Below, piece by piece: positions 1 to 5,212 of a DNA stretch of 5,800 nucleotides. Source of the DNA: Clostridia bacterium (GTDB lineage Bacteria > Bacillota > Clostridia > Oscillospirales > Acutalibacteraceae); contig JAGACE010000238.1 of the NCBI GenBank assembly GCA_017614275.1, positions 1 through 5,800 on the forward strand. The letters run 5' to 3'. The position numbers and the translations under genes are program-made. The notes below the pieces were generated by a model, which saw only the letters and a list, made by a program, of their open reading frames with translations, did not search any database and was not told the DNA's origin. Within the stretch, counting starts at the first letter, position 1. The number at the start of each line of letters is the position of its first letter.

Positions 1-2
1 AC

Positions 3-803
3 GACGCGGGCGAACTGCTCGCGCTGGCCTCCGGTACGCCGTCCGACCGGTTCCCGCTGTGCGGGGAAGAACCGGTCGATCCGTCCGCGGAAGCGCGTTT
101 CCGGGAACTGCTGCAGCGGCGCGCCGACCGCTATCCGCTGCAGTATCTGCTGCAGGAGTGGGACTTCTACAACCTGTCCTTCTCCGTGCGGGAAGGGGTG
201 CTGATCCCCCGGCCGGAGACCGAACTCCTGGTGGACATCGCTCTTGCCTTTCTGAAAGAACACTTTGCCGCCGGCTGCCCGGCGAAGGTGCTGGATCTCT
301 GTTCCGGCAGCGGCTGCGTGGGCATCACGGTCGAGCGGAACTTCGGGAACTGCTCCGTCACCGCGGTGGAGCTCGCGGACACCGCCTGCGAGATCATCCG
401 CGCCAACATGGAGCGCAACGGCACCGAACGGTTCTCTCTTCTCCAGGGCGATCTGTTCCGTGGCCCCGCGGCATTCGGCATCGAAGAGGCCGATCTCATC
501 CTGGCCAATCCGCCCTATCTGACAAAGCAGGAGATGGCCTCTCTGCAGGACGAGGTGGGCCACGAACCGTGCCTTGCTCTGTACGGCGGGGAAGACGGTC
601 TGCGCTTCTATCGGGCCATCGCCGAACAGTGGCTCCCGGTCCTGAAATCGGACGGGCTCATCGCCGTGGAGATCGGCGAACAACAGGGGGAAGAAGTGCG
701 TCGGATCTTTGCCGATTTTTCCGATAACTGCACGGTTTTGGAGGACTTCTCCGGACTGCCCAGAGCCGTCGTTTCGGGGGCTAGTTTTTCCTTGACGATT
801 TGA
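3..803 (+). CDS. prmC: PrmC, peptide chain release factor N5-glutamine methyltransferase (5' truncated)
   Basis: PrmC is a cytoplasmic enzyme that uses S-adenosylmethionine to methylate the glutamine of the GGQ motif in release factors RF1 and RF2, which improves termination of translation. The reading frame is open from base 3, giving 266 visible residues; the family is usually about 280-290, so roughly 15-25 N-terminal residues are missing. In order, the visible protein has the end of the N-terminal helical domain, with a PLQYLL segment at residues 45-50 and then GVLIPRPETELL at 65-76. The SAM-binding loop LCSGSGCVG is at 99-107, the catalytic and substrate-binding NPPY is at 169-172, and a PrmC-typical ALYGGEDGLRFYR is at 192-204. 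NPPY together with the last motif separates PrmC from other N-methyltransferases. The usual Gly after QYLL is Gln here. The next gene's promoter overlaps its final codons. prfA, a common neighbour, would lie outside the window. Confidence 0.95.
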   Translation, partial: DAGELLALASGTPSDRFPLCGEEPVDPSAEARFRELLQRRADRYPLQYLLQEWDFYNLSFSVREGVLIPRPETELLVDIALAFLKEHFAAGCPAKVLDLCSGSGCVGITVERNFGNCSVTAVELADTACEIIRANMERNGTERFSLLQGDLFRGPAAFGIEEADLILANPPYLTKQEMASLQDEVGHEPCLALYGGEDGLRFYRAIAEQWLPVLKSDGLIAVEIGEQQGEEVRRIFADFSDNCTVLEDFSGLPRAVVSGASFSLTI

Positions 804-820
804 TTAAAGTCTAGTAGTAT
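792..820 (+). promoter_or_regulatory. Sigma-A-type promoter of the M50-scpAB-gerW operon
   Basis: A -35 box TTGACG (792-797, 5 of 6 consensus bases) and a -10 box TAGTAT (815-820, 4 of 6) are separated by exactly 17 bases. They lie in a sharply AT-rich patch within otherwise GC-rich DNA. The -35 box falls inside the last codons of prmC and the -10 box just past its stop at 803. Transcription would start near 827, leaving a leader of about 42 nt before the ATG at 869. No terminator hairpin is visible after prmC, so read-through from prmC may also feed the operon. The call rests on sequence alone. Confidence 0.6.
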
Positions 821-868
821 GTATATAAGTAAAAATTTGCGTGTTTTTAGTGGAAGTGTGTTTGTTTT

Positions 869-1546
869 ATGCTGATGAGTGCATTCCGCTCCGGCGAGCC
901 GATGAACATCGTCATCGCGCTCCTGGCGGCGGCATTCCTTGTTTTTTGCGTCATCCCTCTGCATGAATTCGCCCATGCCTGGGCGGCGGACAAGCAGGGC
1001 GATGACACCCCGCGTCTCGCGGGACGGCTCACGCTGAACCCCATCGCTCACGTGGACCCGATCGGCGGCATCATGATCGCTCTCATAGGCTTCGGCTGGG
1101 GCAAACCGACCCCGGTGGACCCGCGCCAGTTCAAGAACCAGCGCTGGGGAGAGGTCCTGGTGGCGGCGGCCGGTCCGGCCATCAATCTGCTGATGGGATT
1201 CCTCTTCCTGCTCATCGAGACCGTCTTCCTGCACATCGGCGCCATCAACGGCTCCATCCTGCAGGTGGCAGTCGCCACGTTCTTCCAGTACGCGGCCACC
1301 ATCAGTATCTTCCTGGCTGTCCTGAATCTGCTGCCCATCCCGATGTTCGACGGATGGCATATCCTGGAAGGCTTCCTGCCCAACGGCAGCAAGGCGAAGG
1401 AATGGGTGTGGCGGAACCAGCGGATGCTGATGATCGCCATCGTCATCCTGCTGTTCTCCGGCGTCCTCTCGTATCCGGTCCAGTTCCTGTCTCAGTTCGT
1501 CCTGCACTTCTTCGGATGGCTGACGGCGCTTCCCTTCGGGGGTTGA
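869..1546 (+). CDS. Site-2 protease family (M50) membrane metalloprotease
   Basis: This is a predicted intramembrane zinc metalloprotease of peptidase family M50, the short PDZ-less type common in Firmicutes beside scpA. Zinc would be bound by the HEFAH motif (residues 32-36, with Glu33 catalytic) and by the Asp of LLPIPMFDG (Asp161). Other family signatures are RLTLNPIAHVDPIGG (53-67), FGWGKPTPV (75-83) and AAAGPAINLL (99-108). Hydrophobic segments lie at about 13-31, 63-75, 95-120, 130-152 and 186-210, and the length of 225 is normal. The start is uncertain. ATG 869 has only a weak GGAAG 12 bases upstream; ATG 902 (residue 12) would place the HExxH about 20 residues in, as in most relatives. 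The change from AT-rich leader to GC-rich sequence near 871 favours 869. The stop is 2 bases before scpA, so the two are probably co-translated. The substrate is unknown; nothing in the window identifies an anti-sigma factor or other target. Confidence 0.92.
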   Translation: MLMSAFRSGEPMNIVIALLAAAFLVFCVIPLHEFAHAWAADKQGDDTPRLAGRLTLNPIAHVDPIGGIMIALIGFGWGKPTPVDPRQFKNQRWGEVLVAAAGPAINLLMGFLFLLIETVFLHIGAINGSILQVAVATFFQYAATISIFLAVLNLLPIPMFDGWHILEGFLPNGSKAKEWVWRNQRMLMIAIVILLFSGVLSYPVQFLSQFVLHFFGWLTALPFGG

Positions 1547-1548
1547 CC

Positions 1549-2253
1549 ATGGAGCAGATCAACTACAAACTGGAAGTCTTTGAAGGACCCATGGACCTGC
1601 TGCTGTCTCTGATCAGCAAGCATAAACTCGATATCTACGACATTCCGATCATGGAACTTGTCGAACAATACACGGATTATGTCCGCAAGATGCAGGAATC
1701 CAACATGGAAGTGGCCAGTGAATTCCTGGAGATGGCGGCCCGGCTCGTCTACATCAAGACGGTCTCTCTGCTCCCGAAGAACGAGGAGGCGGAGGCCCTG
1801 AAACGGGAACTGACCGGCGAACTGCTGGAGTACCGGGACTGCCAGATCATGGCGGGCAAACTGAAGGACACCGCGAACGGCTTCGACCTCTACACGAAGG
1901 AGCCGGACAAAGTGGAAGCGGACATGACCTACGAACTGCTCCACGAGCCCTTCGAACTGCTCAGCGCCTACGAATCCGCCGTCGGCAAACGGGGACGTCG
2001 TCTCCCGCCGCCGGTCGAGGCGTTTTCCGCGATCGTCCAGAGAAAGATCGTTTCGGTGCATTCCCGGATCACCTTTATCCTGACGAGCATCTCCGGCAAG
2101 GGGAAACGGTCGTTTTCCTCGCTCATCCGGGCGTCCAAGTCCCGGTCGGAAATGGTCGCTACGTTCCTGGCGCTTCTGGAACTCATCCGGGACAAGAAAG
2201 TCGTCGCCACGGAAGAGGCCGATGACCTGACTTTAGAGATCAAGAGGAGTTGA
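1549..2253 (+). CDS. scpA: ScpA, kleisin subunit of the SMC-ScpAB condensin
   Basis: ScpA is the kleisin that bridges the two heads of the Smc dimer and recruits ScpB, forming the bacterial condensin needed for chromosome compaction and origin segregation. The 234-residue product matches the family in length. The N-terminal Smc-binding domain carries FEGPMDLLLSLI (residues 11-22; the usual form is GPLDLLL) and the typical EFLEMAARLVYIKTVSLLP (58-76). The middle region, about 80-150, is charged and helical and should contact ScpB. The C-terminal winged helix that closes on the Smc cap ends with ATFLALLELI (204-213). ATG 1549 is chosen because a G-rich run (1538-1542) precedes it at suitable spacing and because the FEGP motif then starts at residue 11, as usual. 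It lies 2 bases after the M50 stop and immediately before scpB. smc itself is not in the window. Confidence 0.97.
   Translation: MEQINYKLEVFEGPMDLLLSLISKHKLDIYDIPIMELVEQYTDYVRKMQESNMEVASEFLEMAARLVYIKTVSLLPKNEEAEALKRELTGELLEYRDCQIMAGKLKDTANGFDLYTKEPDKVEADMTYELLHEPFELLSAYESAVGKRGRRLPPPVEAFSAIVQRKIVSVHSRITFILTSISGKGKRSFSSLIRASKSRSEMVATFLALLELIRDKKVVATEEADDLTLEIKRS
2242..2249 (+). promoter_or_regulatory. Ribosome binding site deciding the scpB start
   Basis: AAGAGGAG lies in the last codons of scpA. It is directly adjacent to a TTG at 2250 (no spacer) but 9 bases from the in-frame TTG at 2259. The second spacing suits initiation, so 2259 is the preferred scpB start. Confidence 0.65.
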
Positions 2254-2258
2254 ACCGT

Positions 2259-2840
2259 TTGAACCAGCAGGAGCTGCAGGGGGCCGTGGAGGCCATCCTG
2301 TTCGCATCGGGAGACCCATTGCCGGTCAAACGCATCGCCGCCGCTCTGGAACTGCCCGAGAAGGAAGTCGACCAGGCGGTCACCGCTCTGGCGGAAACGC
2401 TGGAAGAGCGGCAGAGCGGACTGGTCCTCAAACGTCTGGCCGACCAGGTCCAGCTGTGCACCCGCACGGAGTTCTCCGAACCCGTCCGGTCTGTGCTGGC
2501 CATGAAGAAGAACACTCCGCTGTCCGGCGCGGCGTTCGAAGTGCTCGCGGTCATCGCGTATAACCAGCCGGTCACGAAAGCATTCGTGGAAGAAGTCCGG
2601 GGCGTGGATTGCTCCGGCGTCATCGGGTCCCTGACCCAGAAGGGCCTCATCGAAGAGAAGTTCCGGATGGATCTTCCCGGCCGGCCCATCGCTTACGGCA
2701 CGACGCCCGCATTTCTGCGGTGCTTCTGCATAGAATCGCTGGAGGAGCTCCCTCCGCTCCCGGAACGTGACGTCCCGGAGGCCGAAACAGAGCCTTCCGA
2801 CGAGGAAAATCAAGGTATTGATTCAAATATCATAGAATGA
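2259..2840 (+). CDS. scpB: ScpB, segregation and condensation protein B
   Basis: ScpB binds as a dimer to the central part of ScpA and regulates the SMC condensin. The 193-residue product contains two winged-helix domains. The first covers about 3-75, with a family-typical AVEAILFASGDPL at 9-21. The second covers about 85-160, with LAVIAYNQPVTK (96-107), the EVRGV core (112-116), GRPIAYGTTPAFL (141-153) and SLEELPPLP (160-168). An acidic tail follows from about 169, as in many homologues. The start is TTG 2259, 9 bases after AAGAGGAG. An upstream TTG at 2250, overlapping the scpA stop as TTGA, would add three residues but leaves no spacer from the binding site. The last nine codons (2811-2837) are unusually AT-rich for this window. 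Tight linkage to scpA implies coupled synthesis of the partners. Confidence 0.97.
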   Translation: MNQQELQGAVEAILFASGDPLPVKRIAAALELPEKEVDQAVTALAETLEERQSGLVLKRLADQVQLCTRTEFSEPVRSVLAMKKNTPLSGAAFEVLAVIAYNQPVTKAFVEEVRGVDCSGVIGSLTQKGLIEEKFRMDLPGRPIAYGTTPAFLRCFCIESLEELPPLPERDVPEAETEPSDEENQGIDSNIIE

Positions 2841-2847
2841 GGAGGTG
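2840..2847 (+). promoter_or_regulatory. Strong ribosome binding site for the DUF2953 gene
   Basis: AGGAGGTG, fully complementary to the 3' end of 16S rRNA, begins in the scpB stop codon and ends 7 bases before the TTG at 2855. It fixes that TTG as the start. The TTG at 2848 is in another frame and too close. Confidence 0.8.
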
Positions 2848-2854
2848 TTGACAG

Positions 2855-3895
2855 TTGGCTTTTCTAAAAATACTCCTTTGGATTATGGTGATCGTCTGGG
2901 TCCTCGTCATCCTGACACTTCTGCTGGTCCTGTTCCTGCTGTGGGTCAAGATCGGCGTCAAGGTGGACTTTGATGACGATGACGGATTCCGTCTGAAGTT
3001 GAAGTACGGCTTCCTGGGCCTCGGCCTGGTACCGTTTTCCGAGAAAAACAAGTACCGGATGAAGCGGGGCTGGAACTTCGTACGGCATCATTTCGGCTCC
3101 GTCGGCCCCAGAGCCGGGGGAAAGGTTCAGGAGCTTACGACCTCCACCAGAGATAAAAAGGCTGTCTCGAAAGAGATCAAGACCGCCGAAGAACTGGCAG
3201 GCGAAGCCACCAGACTGCAGGAAAAAGAAGTCAGACTCAACGCTGAAATGAGAAAGGCAGAAGAAGCACTTCAGGTCGCGGAAGCAGCGGAGGCAGCGGG
3301 CAGACCGCTCCCGGATGTTGTGGATGAGGCCAAAGTCTCCAAGCTGGCGTCGATCAAAGATTCGCTCAGCACGTTCGATCTCGAAGGTGCGTACATCAAC
3401 GGCAAGAGCTTTATCGACGGATTCGATTCCGCGTCGGTCCTGGCGCTGCTGGCCTTTATCAGCGCGCAGACCAAGGGCACTCTCGGCAAGGTGATCCGGA
3501 AACGGTTCACGGTCAAGAACTGCCAGATCGGACTGACCGTCACCGGAGACGATGCGGCCGACACCGCCATCAAATACGGCGAAGTGGCATCGGTCGTCTT
3601 CCCGGCCGTCAGTTTCCTGACGAAGAACCTGAAGGTCCGGAAATACGATGTCCAGATCACGCCGGACTTCCTTGCGACGAAGCAGAAAGCTTCCTTGCAC
3701 AATCAGATCGCGTTCCGGCCGATCCGTGTCCTCGGGCCCTTCCTTCCGTACCTCCTGAAGGTCGGCAAGGAGACGACCGGAGTCTATAAGGACAACAGTT
3801 CCCGCATCCGTGCGAACAAAGAAGCCATGGTCGCGGAACGTGACGCCAAATACATGAGACAGACCGCCGAGTCTGCGCTCAAAGAATCTAACTAA
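2855..3895 (+). CDS. Membrane-anchored DUF2953 (YtfI-like) protein with central coiled coil
   Basis: The biochemical function is unknown. I assign it to the DUF2953/YtfI group from its architecture and from its place directly before gerW, as in the ytfI-ytfJ pair of B. subtilis. The 346-residue protein has one strong N-terminal transmembrane segment (about 4-33), then an acidic DFDDDDGF stretch (38-45) and a short beta-rich part (46-61). A charged Lys/Glu/Ala-rich helix with heptad-like spacing follows (about 91-149), most likely a coiled coil. The DUF2953-like core is about 215-275, including GLTVTGDDAADTAIKYG (226-242) and YDVQITPDF (264-272). A basic, hydrophilic tail runs from about 310 to the end. 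Relatives I recall are nearer 200-250 residues, so the coiled coil and tail look like additions. Start is TTG 2855 behind a perfect ribosome binding site. Arginine codons in the coiled-coil region are mostly AGA, unlike the rest of the gene. The family assignment is moderately sure. Confidence 0.75.
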   Translation: MAFLKILLWIMVIVWVLVILTLLLVLFLLWVKIGVKVDFDDDDGFRLKLKYGFLGLGLVPFSEKNKYRMKRGWNFVRHHFGSVGPRAGGKVQELTTSTRDKKAVSKEIKTAEELAGEATRLQEKEVRLNAEMRKAEEALQVAEAAEAAGRPLPDVVDEAKVSKLASIKDSLSTFDLEGAYINGKSFIDGFDSASVLALLAFISAQTKGTLGKVIRKRFTVKNCQIGLTVTGDDAADTAIKYGEVASVVFPAVSFLTKNLKVRKYDVQITPDFLATKQKASLHNQIAFRPIRVLGPFLPYLLKVGKETTGVYKDNSSRIRANKEAMVAERDAKYMRQTAESALKESN

Positions 3896-3910
3896 CAGGG
3901 GTGCTTTCAA

Positions 3911-4285
3911 ATGAGTAAAGACAATTCTGCAGCGAATCTGCTTCAAACGACCTTCGACAAAGTCAAGGACAACATCGACGTGTCCACCGTCATCGGCGAT
4001 CCGGTCTACACCGAATCCGGCATGACCATCATCCCGATCTCCAAAGTCACGTACGGCTTCGCAACGGGCGGAGACGACTTCCCGACTTCGGGCGGCAAGG
4101 AGATGTTCGGCGGATGCGGCGGCGCCGGTGTCACGATCACTCCGGTCGCGTTCATGCTCATCCAGGACGGCGAAGTGACTATCAAACATATCTCGGGCTC
4201 TGACAGCGCCGCGGAGAAAATGGTCAATCTCGTCCCCGACATGTTCGACAAGGTCTCCGGTTTCATGAACCGGTCCAAAGACTGA
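3911..4285 (+). CDS. gerW: GerW/YtfJ-family sporulation protein
   Basis: In B. subtilis GerW (YtfJ) is a forespore-made protein needed for normal germination through the L-alanine receptor pathway; its biochemical action is unresolved. Family features in this 124-residue protein are NIDVSTVIGDPV near the start (21-32), SKVTYGFATGG (44-54), a glycine-rich loop FGGCGGAGV (66-74) and TITPVAFMLI (75-84). A short amphipathic C-terminal helix ends the protein. The length is near normal for the family. A cysteine (Cys69) sits in the glycine loop. ATG 3911 follows AGGGGTG (3897-3903) at 7 bases. It is the last gene before the terminator hairpin at 4304 and lies 15 bases after the DUF2953 gene. Family identity is clear. 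Its role in this organism depends on whether it makes spores, which the window alone cannot show, because GerW homologues also occur in species not known to sporulate. Confidence 0.93.
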   Translation: MSKDNSAANLLQTTFDKVKDNIDVSTVIGDPVYTESGMTIIPISKVTYGFATGGDDFPTSGGKEMFGGCGGAGVTITPVAFMLIQDGEVTIKHISGSDSAAEKMVNLVPDMFDKVSGFMNRSKD

Positions 4286-4303
4286 GTTATTCTCTGAAAA
4301 GAA

Positions 4304-4341
4304 ACGCAGCCACTCCTCTCCGGAGTGGTTGCGTATTGTTC
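4304..4341 (+). terminator. Rho-independent terminator after gerW, possibly bidirectional
   Basis: A 13-bp stem pairs 4304-4316 with 4322-4334 (ACGCAGCCACTCC and GGAGTGGTTGCGT, one G-T wobble) around a 5-base TCTCC loop. It starts 18 bases after the gerW stop. The + strand tail, ATTGTTC, is only moderately T-rich. On the - strand the tail (complement of GAAAAGAAA, 4295-4303) is a better U-run, although no - strand gene approaches it. Some read-through into rluB is therefore plausible. Confidence 0.8.
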
Positions 4342-4375
4342 TATATTGGAACGGGAAAAGGAGCGTCAGAACGAC

Positions 4376-5101
4376 ATGGCAGACAACACCGTCCGACTGC
4401 AGAAGTACCTGGCCGACTGCGGGATCGCATCCCGCCGGAAGAGCGAGGAGCTCATCGCCGCGGGCAAGGTCCGTGTGAACGGGCAGACGGCGAAGATCGG
4501 CGACGAGGTGGATCCCAAAAAGGACCAGGTCACGGTCGAGGGCCGCAAAGTCCGGCAGGACAACGAACTGCGCTATATCATGCTGCACAAGCCCCGCGGG
4601 TTCATCTCCACCATGAGCGACGAGATGGACCGGAAGTGCGTGGCCCAGCTGGTGGCGGACGTCGGTACCCGGGTGTATCCCGTGGGCCGGCTGGACCGTG
4701 ACTCCGAGGGACTGCTCCTCTTCACGAACGACGGAGAATTCGCCAACAACATGACCCACCCGTCCAAACACGTCAGCAAGGTCTACCGCGTGACCATCCG
4801 CCCGGACATCACCGAGGATCAGGTGGCGCAGATGATGACCGGCATGATGATCGACGGGAAGAAGACCCTGCCCGCCGAGGTCCGGGTCGTCCGGAAATAC
4901 GCCGACCGCACCGTGCTGGAAGTCACTCTCTGCGAGGGCCGCAACCGGCAGATCCGGAAGATGTGCGAGGCCCTGGGACTCGAGGTGGCCCGGCTGAAAC
5001 GGACCTCCATCGGGAGCGTCCGGCTGGGGATGCTCCAGCAGGGCAAATGGAGAGACCTGACTCCTCAGGAGGTGGCTGCGCTCAAGCGCGCCGTCAAATG
5101 A
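4376..5101 (+). CDS. rluB: RluB-type 23S rRNA pseudouridine synthase (RsuA family)
   Basis: RsuA-family enzymes convert a specific uridine to pseudouridine; RluB acts on 23S rRNA near the peptidyl-transferase centre (U2605, E. coli numbering). The 241-residue protein has an N-terminal S4 RNA-binding domain (about 5-62, with RLQKYLADCGIASRRKSEELI at 7-27). The catalytic domain follows, with VGRLDRDSEGLLLFTNDGEF (103-122), where Asp107 is the nucleophile, and a C-terminal EGRNRQIRKM (187-196). Such short proteins without extra domains in Firmicutes are normally annotated RluB, but RsuA, RluE or RluF specificity cannot be excluded from sequence alone. Start ATG 4376 follows AAAGGAG (4357-4363) at 12 bases, a little long. 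An upstream in-frame GTG at 4325 lies inside the terminator stem and precedes the S4 domain by too much. No clear promoter is seen, so expression may depend on terminator read-through or on a weak start near TATATT (4342-4347). Confidence 0.93.
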   Translation: MADNTVRLQKYLADCGIASRRKSEELIAAGKVRVNGQTAKIGDEVDPKKDQVTVEGRKVRQDNELRYIMLHKPRGFISTMSDEMDRKCVAQLVADVGTRVYPVGRLDRDSEGLLLFTNDGEFANNMTHPSKHVSKVYRVTIRPDITEDQVAQMMTGMMIDGKKTLPAEVRVVRKYADRTVLEVTLCEGRNRQIRKMCEALGLEVARLKRTSIGSVRLGMLQQGKWRDLTPQEVAALKRAVK

Positions 5102-5194
5102 CGGGGCGATTTGCAACTGCTGCCTTTATTTAGTATAATATATGCCACGTTCAAGGCAAAAAGGACGCGGGACAGGCCCGGTCAAATCGCCTTG
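5102..5194 (+). repeat. Imperfect 12-bp inverted repeat flanking the yicC promoter
   Basis: Bases 5105-5113 (GGCGATTTG) are the exact reverse complement of 5183-5191 (CAAATCGCC). The helix extends as RNA through two G-U pairs and one C-G pair to 5102 and 5194. The left arm begins right after the rluB stop and includes the first half of the -35 box. The right arm ends just before the yicC ribosome binding site. The 9-bp core is visible directly; any function is inference. Confidence 0.55.
5111..5139 (+). promoter_or_regulatory. Sigma-A-type promoter of yicC
   Basis: TTGCAA (5111-5116, 4 of 6 consensus bases) and a perfect TATAAT (5134-5139) are separated by 17 bases, and the spacer is AT-rich next to the -10 box. 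The predicted start is near 5146, giving a leader of about 67 nt before the yicC ATG. This is the best-matched promoter in the window and implies that yicC, and whatever follows it, is a separate transcription unit from rluB. Confidence 0.75.
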
Positions 5195-5212
5195 ACAGAG
5201 GAGTAACTGAAT
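5146..5212 (+). promoter_or_regulatory. Structured 5' leader of yicC with ribosome binding site
   Basis: An outer helix pairs TCAAGGC (5151-5157) with GCCTTGA (5189-5195), 7 perfect pairs. Within it an inner hairpin pairs GAC and CGGG (5164-5166, 5168-5171) with CCCG and GTC (5177-5183) around ACAGG, with G5167 bulged. The ribosome binding site AGAGGAG (5197-5203) begins one base after the outer helix, 9 bases before the ATG. I do not recognise it as any known riboswitch class. Helix end and ribosome binding site are close enough for structure to affect initiation, but that is inference. Confidence 0.45.

Noticed and set aside
59..727. A 222-codon + strand open frame inside prmC
   Set aside because: It is a shifted frame of prmC, Arg/Gly/Ser-rich, while the overlapping frame carries all PrmC motifs.
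608..1507. A 299-codon open frame on the - strand across the prmC-M50 junction
   Set aside because: It covers the operon promoter and the conserved HEFAH and FDG motifs of the sense protein, has biased low-complexity composition, and has no supporting ribosome binding site.
2848..2876. A perfect TTGACA at 2848-2853 as a -35 box
   Set aside because: At 17 bases the -10 position reads TACTCC, and 16- or 18-base spacing is no better. The match arises from the ribosome binding site and start region.
2864..5116. A 750-codon open frame on the - strand spanning three genes and the terminator
   Set aside because: It is antisense to well-identified genes, its translation is rich in Asp, His, Arg and Gly as expected from reading GC-rich codons backwards, it shows no recognisable domain, and it runs through the hairpin. 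Its length reflects codon bias on the + strand.
5091..5135. A terminator after rluB
   Set aside because: CCGTCA/TGACGG (5091-5104) has only two unpaired bases between its arms and no T-run. The T-rich CTTTATTTA (5124-5132) has no adequate stem before it and belongs to the yicC promoter.
5146..5212. Known riboswitch (cyclic di-GMP, preQ1, guanidine) in the yicC leader
   Set aside because: Short strings such as AGGCAAA and GGACGC recall parts of the cyclic di-GMP class I aptamer, but the leader is too short and the helices do not fit that or other classes I can recall.
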